DNA from: Novosphingobium sp. Gsoil 351
GTDB taxonomy: Bacteria; Pseudomonadota; Alphaproteobacteria; Sphingomonadales; Sphingomonadaceae
Assembly (NCBI RefSeq): GCF_009707465.1
Contig: NZ_CP046120.1
Location: 3,687,501 to 3,751,500 of the forward strand
Direction: 5' to 3'
DNA length: 64,000 nt
Below the pieces are notes generated by a model that saw nothing but the letters and a program-made list of their open reading frames with translations, was not told the origin of the DNA and ran no database searches. The position numbers were made by a program, and so were the translations under genes. Shown piece by piece: positions 18,658 through 27,528 of the stretch (the stretch's first letter is position 1; the number at the start of each line of letters is the position of its first letter).

Positions 18658-18891
18658 ATGAGTTTAGAAGCACCCATGGTCTCTTCGCGACCTATCCGCG
18701 AAGTCGTGGTCATCGGACCGGATGGGCATTTACGAAAGTGGGAGCACATCAAGGCCGAAATCATCGACAACGCGCTGCTGGCTTGCGACCTGAACGTCAC
18801 CCAGGCTTGTGAAGCGATCGGGGTGGGACGGAGCAGTTTCTATCGCAGGCGTCGCCCTTCGCGCACTCGCTCTAAGTCGCGGCTGGTTTAG
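18658..18891 (+). CDS. Fis-type HTH protein, short
   Basis: A 77-residue protein. The C-terminal 40 residues form a Fis/HTH_8 helix-turn-helix: IKAEIIDNALLACDLNVTQA followed by CEAIGVGRSSFYRRRR. The N-terminal part reads VVVIGPDGHLRKWEHIKAE. Such short Fis-like proteins are frequent in sphingomonads, often with PilZ or PEP-CTERM genes, and no target is known. Starts at 18658 and 18676 are both possible. The ribosome binding sites are weak. Confidence 0.6.
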   Translation: MSLEAPMVSSRPIREVVVIGPDGHLRKWEHIKAEIIDNALLACDLNVTQACEAIGVGRSSFYRRRRPSRTRSKSRLV

Positions 18892-19118
18892 CCCAAGGAT
18901 CGCTAGTTTGCACCCTGACCATCAAGTCGGGATAGGGCCGGCACAGCACGCGGGCGTCATCGGGCGAGACGTCCGGCCACTCTCTCCAATCCTGCCGTCT
19001 GAGAATCACGGGCATGCGGACACGAACCCGAACCCCATGTGCGCGTGTGAGATCGCAGGCTTGCCAGCGCTAATCTGGTCTGTTGTAAGCTAATCCGGCA
19101 GGACTAGGGGGCTTGGCC
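18892..19118. other. Short intergenic region before a PEP-CTERM gene
   Basis: No gene seen. GGGGGC six bases before ATG 19119 is the ribosome binding site of the next gene. Confidence 0.5.
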
Positions 19119-19751
19119 ATGGCGCTTCGATCGATCGCGATACTGATGGGGTTGGCCGTGTTGGGACTTTCGACCCCCTCGGCAGCCGCCGTGCAGCTAG
19201 TGTCGGGCGGGAAGCTTACTGGGGCAAATGGTGTCGACGTCGGAGGGGCGCTTTACGACGTGACCTTTGCGGAAGGGACGTGTGCAGGTGTTTTCGGCGG
19301 CTGCAACGAGCTTTCGGACATAACTTTCACTTCGCTAACTGCTGCGAATGCCGCGTCGCAAGCATTGCTCGATCAGGTATTCCTCGACAGCGATCTTGGC
19401 CAATTCGATTCTGACTTCAGTCGCACATTTGGCTGCGCAGCAAATTCGGACGGCTTTTGCTTTGTAATCGTTCCGTATGAAGTGTTCGACGACGCAAGCT
19501 TCTCCGGAGCAGGAGCGGTGAATTACAATTCTCTTGCTGACTCAGTTGGTTCGATCGGCGCCAGTTCGGCCTTCAACACGGCGAATGCCAATGCCAACAA
19601 TAGCGTGTTCGCCCGCTTTAGATCGTCATCCCTCGCGGCGGTGCCGGAACCAGCTACTTGGGCGATGATGTTGCTCGGTTTCGGCATGATCGGATTTGGG
19701 ATGCGTCGGCGGATGACAGCCAACACGCAGGTCCGGTTTTCAAACATTTAG
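19119..19751 (+). CDS. PEPxxWA-CTERM sorting domain protein
   Basis: A 210-residue exported protein. The signal peptide MALRSIAILMGLAVLGLSTP is cut near SAAA. The body contains paired cysteines (GTCAGVFGGC and FGCAANSDGFCF), suggesting disulfides outside the cell, and the sorting signal VPEPATWAMMLLGFGMIGF follows with an Arg-rich tail. This is the second of the five that reads on the plus strand. Decayed SRAP DNA begins about 100 bases after its stop. Confidence 0.87.
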   Translation: MALRSIAILMGLAVLGLSTPSAAAVQLVSGGKLTGANGVDVGGALYDVTFAEGTCAGVFGGCNELSDITFTSLTAANAASQALLDQVFLDSDLGQFDSDFSRTFGCAANSDGFCFVIVPYEVFDDASFSGAGAVNYNSLADSVGSIGASSAFNTANANANNSVFARFRSSSLAAVPEPATWAMMLLGFGMIGFGMRRRMTANTQVRFSNI

Positions 19752-19859
19752 CGACAGCCCTATTCGGCCAAATCCGAGGCGATCTCAAAGACCGAGTTCT
19801 CGCAAGCGATCGAGTCGCAACGCTGCTCGAGCCACAGCAAGTGAAGGGTCGTCCACACC

Positions 19860-20480
19860 TGCGACCTATACCGTATGACAAAGGCGCGCGGGGAAGTGGC
19901 AAGACTTTTCAAATCCGCGATCGGCCAAGTCGGCAACGCTGGTGGCGAGGTTTACCCCGGCTATCCCGGCCTGGTAGTTGCCGGTGGCGATCTGCGATCC
20001 ATGACCTGGGGCTTCCCGCTGGTGCTCAAAGGCAAGACCGGCCAACCGCTCAAACCCAGACCGGTCAACAATACGGGCGCCGACAAGCTGGCCAGCTTCA
20101 TGTGGCGCTACTCGTTTCAGGATCGTCGCTGCCTGTTCCTGGTAACCGAATTTGCCGAGGCGGAAGGCGAGAAGGGCGCCAAGACCCGGACCTGGTTCCG
20201 GTTGCCTGACCAGGGACGTGTTCGCTGTCGCGGGTATCTGGAGGGTACGCCGGAGTGGGGTCCGGCCTATTCGATGATCATGATCGAAACCTGTATGAAT
20301 GTCGCCGATGTGGATGATCGCATGCCCGTAATCCTCCGGCCGCAGGATTGGCGAGACTGGCTGGACGGCGCGCCAGATGATGCCGCGATCCTCTGCCGCC
20401 CATACCCCGACGTGATGGTGAAGGAGCAGACCACTGTTCCATGGGTGAAGCGGGCAAGCACAGAGGTGATCTACACGTAA
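19860..20480 (+). pseudogene. SRAP (YedK/HMCES) family gene without start codon and catalytic Cys
   Basis: SRAP proteins bond their second residue, Cys2, to abasic sites in single-stranded DNA. Here the codons for CDLYR at 19860-19874 precede ATG 19875, but the codon before the Cys is ACC, not a start, and a TGA lies five codons further up. Translation can only begin at 19875 and omits the Cys. The rest of the family is clear: EVYPGYPGLVV, MTWGFPLVL, RCLFLVTEFAEAEG, DDRMPVILRPQDW. The usual His of the HDRMPV motif is Asp (VDDRMPV). Both changes would abolish the known chemistry, although the frame from 19875 stays open for 201 codons. Confidence 0.8.
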
Positions 20481-20508
20481 CTCAGGCCACCGGAGGGGGG
20501 AGAACGCG

Positions 20509-20739
20509 ATGAATAACCATGGGGTTCTAGTCGGATGGACTCACCAGGAATTTGGGCAAAAGCTCGTTCTGAATCTCCAGACGGTGAAGCAAATTGGGTC
20601 ACCCGACGACATTGATCGCACTACGATCCTGCTCACCAAGAACCAAGCGGCCGTTCTTGGAAATTACCTATTCCAGATCGCTGGGCACTCGCCCCCGGTT
20701 CCGGGAGAGCGTTCCTGGCTCAGACGGGTGTTCGGCTGA
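20509..20739 (+). CDS. Small conserved hypothetical protein, 76 residues
   Basis: The product (VGWTHQEFGQKLVLNLQTVK, then ILLTKNQAAVLGNYLFQIAG) resembles a small protein of unknown function that I associate with sphingomonads and with SRAP neighbours, though I cannot confirm this here. It starts at ATG 20509 after GGAGGGGGGAG, a strong site. There is no membrane segment. It follows the SRAP relic by 28 bases and may have been in one operon with it. Confidence 0.65.
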   Translation: MNNHGVLVGWTHQEFGQKLVLNLQTVKQIGSPDDIDRTTILLTKNQAAVLGNYLFQIAGHSPPVPGERSWLRRVFG

Positions 20740-21082
20740 GGCCGCGTGTTACAGGCGCCGCAGGCATCGCCAAAATACGCGCAATTTGCCCGTCGATGCC
20801 TGCTGGGCGTAATGACGGGGGCTTGCGGCCGTGCCCACGGGGGACGCCACTGTCGCTGTCTGAGCGCCTCGCACAACACCCAGAGGGTTGTCTTACGGTG
20901 CCACAGCCCCAGTTTAGAGGCGCGCAAACGTCCCTTCCTGTTCCAACGTCCCATGGCAACGACAACATCGCGGAACTGCGCACGAAAGCGACTAGGCTGA
21001 ACGCTGATTGGCCGCGCTGCGTAGGGCCGGCCCAGGCTATCAACCTTGGCTGGCACGACCGCTGGGGCGCAGGGCGGCGATC
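20740..21082. other. No supported gene
   Basis: Gap between the small gene and the end of the terminase gene. I see overlapping frames without family match. Confidence 0.4.
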
Positions 21083-22542
21083 TCACCATGGGCGCGTACG
21101 CAGCCGTAGCGCGCGCTTCACCCTGCCGCTCGCTGTGCGTTCCTTGAGAATCCGCTTCCAGTGGATGAGTTGGAACCGCACGAACTGGCTGAAGCTGTCG
21201 ACCTGATCGTCGTAGCGGCCCGCAGGAAAGGCTTTGAGCTCATTGCGGAAGTCTGTGAGCCACGGGGCTTCTGCAGGGAGTAAAAACTGACCGGCTTCGA
21301 CTTCGGCCAAACAGCCTGCGAATCGCTCTTCCTTGCTGGCGGACGGACGGATCATCACTGGGCGGAAAGGACCGGTCGCCGCCAGTTCCTGGCAAAGGCA
21401 AAATCCACTGCCGGCCTTCTCGATTAGCACTAGGTCAGCAGTCCAACGGCGCTGCAGCTCGATTACCGCGCGCTTCAGGTCTGGAAAATCCAACCGATGG
21501 CGGAATACTTCCAGAAGGTACCAGTTTTTGGTTGCTAGCTCGAACCCCCAGGTGGTGCAGACCGAATAGTCGCTGGTCGGCGCGGCCGACATGCCGGTGT
21601 CCCAGCTCTGCACGACTTTAAGAAAGCGATGCCGCTGGGGTGCCGTGCTGTAGGTCCCGAACCACTCCATACGGATGAGGTTGCCCTCTGGAGCGATCGG
21701 ATCCTGCTGGTACTGGGCGGAGAATACCGGGGAGCCCAAATCGCGGCGTAGTTGATCCAGCACAGCCAAGCTCTCGCGCTGGGGGTCCAGCAAGTCTCCG
21801 ACCATGCGCTTGTGAAACCGGCCCGCTCCGATGGCCACTTGCTCTTCCTTCTCGGCGATCGCCGGCAGGTTGAGGTGTTGGTAACCCTTTTCGAGCAGGT
21901 ACGCGGGTAGATCGTCCTCATGCAGCCGCTGCTGGATGGAGAGGATTACCCCGGCGCCCTTGGCGTCGAGCCGGGTTAATAGGGTATTGTCAAACCAGCC
22001 GTGCAGCTCCTCGCGCGTCGCCTGGCTGCGAGCCTCGTCCGCCTTCATGCAGTCGTCGACGATGATGATGTCGGCACCAAATCCCGTGACGCTTCCCCCA
22101 CCGAGACCGCCTTGCGAGATCCGCCGGCGGTGGTCACGAGTTCAAGCGCCCGGTTGCCTCCATCGCGAATCCGGGTTCCGGGAAAGTCCGCCTGGTACCA
22201 CGCCGCCTCCAGGATCGTGCGGGTCTGGTTCGAATGAAGCCGAGCAAGGTCCTGGCTATAGCTGGCGACCATGATCTTAAGGCCTGGATCGTGGCCCAAG
22301 AGCCAAGCGACGAGCGCAACCGACGCTGAAATCGATTTGAGGTGGCGCGGGGGAACTGTGATGACCAAGCGCCGGGTGCGGCCGGTTAGGACGCCCTCGA
22401 GCGCGTAGCACATCGCCTTAATATACCACGCAAGACGGAGCGGGGGCGCACCGGGATGGAGCGTCTCGAACACCTTCATGACGAACAGCGAAAGGTCTTG
22501 CCGTCGAGCGGCGGCCAGCGCGCTGGTCACACATACTGTCAT
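21083..22542 (-). pseudogene. Phage terminase large subunit, frameshifted
   Basis: TerL is the phage packaging motor and nuclease. The first frame (22542 leftwards) has the ATPase start with VTVPPRHLKS (Walker A type) and IMVASYSQDLA. Near 22094-22098, in a run of five G on the minus strand, one base is missing. The next frame then continues as GSVTGFGADIIIVDDCMKAD (Walker B), the coupling region SIQQRLHEDDLPAYLLEKGY, and the RNase H-like nuclease domain (VVQSWDTGMSA, GRYDDQVDSF) to 21083. Without the shift it would be about 486 residues, a normal length. The ATG at 22048 only restarts the second half. It overlaps the DUF5681 gene by four bases. Confidence 0.85.
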
Positions 22543-23105
22543 TGGTCTGGCTCCCCTGTCGGGGCGAAGCTTGCTTTGAGTTCTTCGAGGATGGCGAGAT
22601 CGGTAGCGGTGAGCTCTTGGTTGGACATCGTTGCCAAAGCTGGCGCGGGGGCGTCGGGAACCGCGCTTGCGTAGAGCGCATACAGCTGCTGGAGCGCGCG
22701 TTGATTGCCCTTCATCGCCAGCTCGACGGTCTTGTGAAGCACCGCCTCCATCCGGCTCATCCGTTTATCCCCCGCGGCGGTGCGAACCGCGACCTTCTGG
22801 GTGAGCGTCTCGCGAACCATGGTCTTGAGCCCCTTGGCACCCCGCGGGCGGCCCTTGGGGTTGCCCGACCGGCCGGGTTTGAACCGGCTCTCGAATGGGG
22901 GCTTCTTGTAGCCGACATCGTAGTCGGTCCCCGTCTCGAGCGGGATCCCAACCTCGCTTGGCGGCTTTACTACTGCCGGAGGCTCGCAAGTGGGTGCTGG
23001 TCGTTCTCGCTGGCGGATCCGCGGTCCGGGGATCGGGCGCGGGTCGGTTTGGGCCCCGCTGGCGGCAGCAAAAGTTGGCGTTGAGGTATTGCGGTCGGTC
23101 GACAT
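22539..23105 (-). CDS. DUF5681 protein, possible small-terminase role
   Basis: A 188-residue protein. The DUF5681 signature is YKKPPFESRFKPGRSGNPKG followed by RPRGAKGLKTMVRETLTQKV. The C-terminal half is helical and ends with a Leu-rich acidic segment. DUF5681 genes are regularly found just before terminase large subunits, so a DNA-recognition role in packaging is a fair inference. I chose ATG 23105, since the open frame beyond overlaps the methyltransferase end and lacks similarity. Stop and terL start overlap as ATGA. Confidence 0.75.
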   Translation of the reverse strand: MSTDRNTSTPTFAAASGAQTDPRPIPGPRIRQRERPAPTCEPPAVVKPPSEVGIPLETGTDYDVGYKKPPFESRFKPGRSGNPKGRPRGAKGLKTMVRETLTQKVAVRTAAGDKRMSRMEAVLHKTVELAMKGNQRALQQLYALYASAVPDAPAPALATMSNQELTATDLAILEELKASFAPTGEPDQ

Positions 23106-23172
23106 TGGGCGATTCCAAACGGTAGAGGGTTTGGCGAGAAAGATGGCGGCCTTGATGGGCCTGGCCGGTTCG

Positions 23173-24582
23173 TCAGGCGCCGTCGCCAGCGCCCGGAAGA
23201 GTGCCATCCACGCTGGGCGATCTGCGGCGCTCGGCGACCGCGTCAAAGGTCTCGCCAGTGTCGACCAGCGTCGCCTTTTGCCCGGTCATTTTTTCCCAGC
23301 GGCGGATCGCAACGTCAATGTAGCGCGGGTCGATCTCGATACCGTACCCGACCCGTCGGGTTCGTTGGGCAGCCAGGATGGTGGTGCCCGACCCCATGAA
23401 GCCGTCAATGACGATCTCATTAGGGTTCGTGACGTCGCGTATGGCATCCGCAGCAAGCGCTGCAGGCTTTTTGGTCGGATGCTCCGCGAGTTCCGCTAGG
23501 CGGTTCTTCCCGAATGTGTTAACTCCGGGGTAGTCCCAGACGTTAGTGCGGTAGCGGCCGTAACGGCCCAACTCGACGTTGTTGGTGTGCTTGGCAGTGC
23601 CCTTCTTGGCGATCCAGAACAGTTCGTGTTTGGAGCGGTATAAGGAGCCCATGCCGCCGTTAGTCTTGTTCCAGACACACAGGTTGAGCAGGGTTAGGTT
23701 GTTGGATTCCATCGCCGCCAGAATCTCGGGGCTGTGACGCCAATCCATCGCCAGCGTGAGCACGCCACCGTCCTTGAGCACGCCCGCCATATGACCAATA
23801 CTTGTGGCCAAAAAGACGGTAAACTCGCCCGCGCTCATTTCGCCCGAGGCCATCGCGAACTCCGCGTGTTTAACCCTTCCTAAGCCGCTAACGTGCCCGT
23901 TGACCGGAAGGTTGAACGGCGCGTCGGTGAACACCATCGCCCCGGTCTGGCCGTCCATCAGCCGAACCCAGTTTTGGCCGTCGAGGCTCGACCCGCAAAG
24001 CAAGCGATGCGGTCCCATAAGCCACAGGTCACCCAGACTCGAAACAGGTATGGAGGGCGGCTCGACAATCTCGTCTGCGGGATCGCACGTGTGCTCCTGA
24101 TAGGCCGGCGCATCGAGGATCAGATCGATCTCGGCGGTGTCCCAGCCGAGGATTTCGACGGGCGCTTCGTCGATGGCTATGATCGCATCCAACTCGATCG
24201 CCAGTTGCTGCTCGTCCCAGGTGGCTAGTTCGGCCAGGCGGTTGTCAGCCAACCGATAGGCGCGAACTTGCGCTTTGGACCAGTGGCCCGCGACAAGCAC
24301 CGGAACCTCGCCAACACCGAGCCGCCGCGCCGCTTCGACTACCGCTTCGCCGGCGACAATAACGCCGCCTTCGTCAATCAGCGCAGGCATCGCGAAACCG
24401 AACTGGGTGAGCGAAGCCATCAGTTTGACGATCTGCTTTTCGGGATGCTTCCGCGGGTTGCCAGCGTAAGGAATCAGGCTTTCCAGGGATTGGTAGTGGA
24501 TCGGGCCGAGCTTGTGCTCGAGCATCGCGAGCTGGTTGGCGAGGCGGGTAGAAGAGGCGGTCCGAGCTGGTGACTTTCGCAT
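23173..24582 (-). CDS. ParB-domain / N6 or N4 DNA methyltransferase fusion
   Basis: A 469-residue fusion. An N-terminal ParB/Sulfiredoxin-type domain (about 25-130: YQSLESLIPYAGNPRKHPEK, VVEAARRLGVGEVPVLVAGH) precedes a beta-class methyltransferase (about 180-450) with the SAM motif FMGSGTTILAAQ near residue 400. The catalytic motif, normally DPPY/F, reads DAPF at residues 220-223. Such fusions occur in prophages and islands and methylate DNA without a partner nuclease. ATG 24582 follows AAGGAACAAGTC. It is upstream of the DUF5681 and terL genes and reads with them. Confidence 0.85.
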   Translation of the reverse strand: MRKSPARTASSTRLANQLAMLEHKLGPIHYQSLESLIPYAGNPRKHPEKQIVKLMASLTQFGFAMPALIDEGGVIVAGEAVVEAARRLGVGEVPVLVAGHWSKAQVRAYRLADNRLAELATWDEQQLAIELDAIIAIDEAPVEILGWDTAEIDLILDAPAYQEHTCDPADEIVEPPSIPVSSLGDLWLMGPHRLLCGSSLDGQNWVRLMDGQTGAMVFTDAPFNLPVNGHVSGLGRVKHAEFAMASGEMSAGEFTVFLATSIGHMAGVLKDGGVLTLAMDWRHSPEILAAMESNNLTLLNLCVWNKTNGGMGSLYRSKHELFWIAKKGTAKHTNNVELGRYGRYRTNVWDYPGVNTFGKNRLAELAEHPTKKPAALAADAIRDVTNPNEIVIDGFMGSGTTILAAQRTRRVGYGIEIDPRYIDVAIRRWEKMTGQKATLVDTGETFDAVAERRRSPSVDGTLPGAGDGA

Positions 24583-25416
24583 GACTTGTTCCTTCGCGTT
24601 GCCAGCGAAGGAAGCAGCAGGGCAGGCAGCAAGCGCGGCGAAGCCGAACAACCGTCACCCCGCCGCGCTTTCGCGTGGCAGTGTTGAGTTGTCCTTTTCG
24701 TGCTGCCAACTGCCGCCGGTGGCGAATGCTGAATGCTCTAAAGAGACGGCGATCTCTTAGCCTTAGGCAGGCGTCCTGTAAAGTATAAACTTTTCTTTCG
24801 AGCCCACCCGCACAAACGTGGAAAGTCTATATGAAAATCGTCTAACAAACAGACAGGTATTAATGGCAAAGTGTAAGTAAATACGTGATGAGAAGCATAG
24901 CGCCGTGTGGCCCGGGATTTTGAACAGGGTCGAGCGTTGCCTCGCAGGTGGACCTCGGTTGTTCAGGCCGGTGCCAGTGGCGATGATCCTGCCGCCGCAG
25001 CCCAAGAGGTGATGGTCAAGCTAAAGATCACTCTTTTGGTGCCAACATCCCTGAAGGCGATCCTAAGCTCGCTGTTTGTGCCAGAAATTTCCCTGTTCCG
25101 ATTCTAGGGAATCATCAGAGCGAACTTGGGGCTTTCCGAGGATATCGACGCCTTTCCGACATCTGTTGAAGACATCGATTCCGCGCATTCCCTGTAAATT
25201 CCCGCATATCAGTGAACCCCACCAAGGAGCGGTTTGCGCTCGACTGCTTGCACCGGCGGTTTAGCAGCCTTCAAGGCAACCTCGGTCAGGTGCACTTAAC
25301 CGGCCCGCACCTACAGCGAGCGCGCCAAAGATTATGCCTGAAATGAGGGCGCCCGAACCGCTAGTTGGCTTTGCGCGCTACGGTGTTAGCGCGGCTCAGA
25401 GATCCAGAAACAGTTA
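24583..25416. other. About 830 bases without a supported gene, before the island edge
   Basis: The left part holds the promoter region of the methyltransferase operon. A less GC-rich stretch at 24770-24900 may carry it. No frame is convincing. The gap ends at the left att repeat. Confidence 0.45.
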
Positions 25417-25430
25417 TGGCGGAGACGGAG
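25417..25430. repeat. Left attachment repeat (copy of tRNA-Ser 3' end)
   Basis: TGGCGGAGACGGAG, identical to the last 14 bases of the tRNA gene at 37763-37776. Flanking bases differ, so the match is exactly 14 bases. Confidence 0.7.
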
Positions 25431-25510
25431 TCCGCCAAACCATCGGCCGGATGCAGCCTATTCCGTCCAAACAATTCTCGCAAAACCGGTGATATTCGGC
25501 GATAACCGCT

Positions 25511-25589
25511 GCCAGCCGTTCATATCTGTTCGTTTGCGTTCCCATAAAACCGCGCTATTATCGGGGAGCGGTTATGGGAACGGCTGGCG
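25511..25589. repeat. Nested inverted repeats upstream of the integrase, probable arm sites
   Basis: Two pairs of inverted sequences: GCCAGCCGTT at 25511 with its complement at 25580, and CGTTCCCATAA at 25537 with its complement at 25572. The right arm is part of TCGGGGAGCGGTTATGGGAACG (25561-25582), which recurs with one change at 37699-37720. Position and repetition fit integrase or excisionase binding, and may also regulate int. Confidence 0.6.
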
Positions 25590-25642
25590 AAACGCGCAAC
25601 GGTGGCGCGGCGCAAGGTTTGATTTCCTGACAGGGAGCCGAA

Positions 25643-26896
25643 ATGCCTCGCAAGCTCAGCAACGCGCTTACCCCGCTGGCAGTGAAGAACGCCAAGCCTG
25701 GCCGCCATGCGGACGGTGGTGGGCTGCATTTGTTGGTGAAGCCGACCGGCGCGCGCTCGTGGGTCTATCGTTTCATGCTGGCGGGCCGGACGCGCGACGT
25801 TGGCCTTGGCGCGGCTGGGCCGGGCGCAATGTCGCTTGCCGATGCCCGCGACGAGGCGGCGGCGCTGCGGCAGAAGGTTAAAGCCGGGACCGATCCCCTA
25901 GCCGAACGCGAGCGAGAAGCGGCTCAGGCACTCGCCACTGCTCAGGCGTCCAAGGTGGCCGGGACTACGTTCAAGGAAGTGGCGACCACCTACATCGCCT
26001 CGAATGAGGAGAGCTGGCGCAATCCCAAGCATCGCCAGCAATGGGGAAATACGCTTGCCAGCTACGTCTATCCGGTGATCGGCGACTTGGCCGTCGCGGA
26101 CGTGGAAACAGCGCACGTGCTCAAAATCCTTGAGCCGATCTGGAAAGGCAAAGCCGAGACTGCCAGCCGAGTGCGCGGGCGGATTGAAACCATCCTCGAT
26201 AGCGCCAAGGCGCGCGGATACCGCCAAGGCGAAAACCCGGCGCGTTGGCGTGGCCACCTTGCGCAAATCCTTCCCGCGCGCACCCGTCTGTCGCGCGGCC
26301 ACCACAAGGCCATCGCCTACGACGAAATTCCGGCATTTGTTCGCGCACTCCGCGCGCGCGAGGCGGTCGCCGCGCTGGCGCTGGAATTTACCATCCTCAC
26401 TGCTGCCCGCTCCGGCGAGGTGATCGGCGCACGCTGGAGCGAGGTCGATCTGGCCAAGGCCATTTGGACCGTCCCAGCGGACCGCATGAAGGCCGCGAAA
26501 GAGCATCGGGTTCCCCTGTCAACCCGCGCGGTGGCAATCCTTGAAAGCCTCCAGCCGTTGGAGAGCGAATGGCTCTTCCCCGGCGCGAAGGGTAACAAGC
26601 TGTCGGGCATGGCCATGGCGATGCTCATGCGCCGGATGAAGGTTGACGCGACCGTGCACGGCTTCCGCTCGGGCTTCCGCGATTGGGCAGCCGAGTGCAC
26701 CGCCTATGCCCATGAGGTCGCCGAAATGGCCCTGGCGCACACCATCGAAAACAAGGTGGAGCGGGCCTATCGGCGCGGCGACCTGTTCGAAAAGAGACGG
26801 CGGCTTATGACTGATTGGGCCGCCTATTGCGCCAGCGACGGCGGGGCTAGTGGGAAGGTTTCTCCGATCCGAAAGCCCTTTGAAAACCGCGCTTGA
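25643..26896 (+). CDS. int: P4-type tyrosine recombinase (integrase)
   Basis: A 417-residue site-specific recombinase that would integrate and excise the island. The N-terminal DUF4102 arm-binding domain (LTPLAVKNAKPGRHADGGGL) is followed by a core-binding helical domain and the catalytic domain with Arg256 (AARSGEV), His339 and Arg342 (HGFR), a second His near 365 (AHTIENK) and nucleophile Tyr376 (RAYRRGDLF). All catalytic residues are present, so it may be active. ATG 25643 has AGGGAG six bases upstream. It lies just inside the left att repeat. Confidence 0.93.
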   Translation: MPRKLSNALTPLAVKNAKPGRHADGGGLHLLVKPTGARSWVYRFMLAGRTRDVGLGAAGPGAMSLADARDEAAALRQKVKAGTDPLAEREREAAQALATAQASKVAGTTFKEVATTYIASNEESWRNPKHRQQWGNTLASYVYPVIGDLAVADVETAHVLKILEPIWKGKAETASRVRGRIETILDSAKARGYRQGENPARWRGHLAQILPARTRLSRGHHKAIAYDEIPAFVRALRAREAVAALALEFTILTAARSGEVIGARWSEVDLAKAIWTVPADRMKAAKEHRVPLSTRAVAILESLQPLESEWLFPGAKGNKLSGMAMAMLMRRMKVDATVHGFRSGFRDWAAECTAYAHEVAEMALAHTIENKVERAYRRGDLFEKRRRLMTDWAAYCASDGGASGKVSPIRKPFENRA

Positions 26897-26947
26897 TGTG
26901 CCGCATTAGATGGGGATGCTGGGGCTAGTACAAGGGGGGGATTCGTG

Positions 26948-27382
26948 ATGCGCAATAGCTGGGTCATTACGATCGCTGTTTTGGGCCTTGGTATGGGTTC
27001 CGGAGTTGAACCTGCATCGGCGCAAAGTGCGGCTCTCCTGCTATTTGACGGCGAAAAAGGGGAGCAGTTTGCTGGCTGCTTAAATTGCGGCCGATACGAT
27101 CAAGCTTCAGTGTGCAACCGTTACGGGGACTACGGATCGCGCTACTCGTCGAAAAGCATATGGAATCGATACGGCGATTTTGGATCACGTTACGCGACAA
27201 ATAGCCCCTGGAGCCGCTATGGCGCGGGTCTGAGAGTCGTTGATCCCAAGGGCAATTATTATGGTCGATTTTCGCTCTCAAGCTATGGGCAATCCAAGCT
27301 CCCAATAGTTCGCGCGCTGCTCGCGGCTTATGAAGCCGACGATGATCTTGAGAAGCTTCGGGACGCCCTCTGCGACAGTTAA
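26948..27382 (+). CDS. Exported protein with Arg-Tyr-Gly repeats, function unknown
   Basis: A 144-residue protein. The signal peptide is MRNSWVITIAVLGLGMGSGV with a cut near ASAQ. The mature part opens with CLNCGRYDQASVCN, then carries a repeat of about 16 residues: NRYGDYGSRYSSKSIW, NRYGDFGSRYATNSPW, and a partial third SRYGAG. It ends with a short domain (KGNYYGRFSLSSYG) and an acidic tail. I recall similar repeats in exported proteins of unknown role. ATG 26948 and GTG 26945 are alternatives after AAGGGGGG. It directly follows int. Confidence 0.7.
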   Translation: MRNSWVITIAVLGLGMGSGVEPASAQSAALLLFDGEKGEQFAGCLNCGRYDQASVCNRYGDYGSRYSSKSIWNRYGDFGSRYATNSPWSRYGAGLRVVDPKGNYYGRFSLSSYGQSKLPIVRALLAAYEADDDLEKLRDALCDS

Positions 27383-27528
27383 GCCTTTGCGGCAATTTGC
27401 GTCGATCAACGTTTGCCCTTCATGAGACTAGCCCTAAATTTTAAAGGGGATAGGCCGGCCAGCCGACAAGCGCGCATCCCACGCGCTTCCCCGCCTCACC
27501 TCTTGGGAACCGCTCGGGAGGCGGATGC

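Noticed and set aside
22094-22098. Programmed frameshift in terL
   Set aside because: No slip site of the usual heptamer type or stimulating structure was seen, and neighbours show decay as well.
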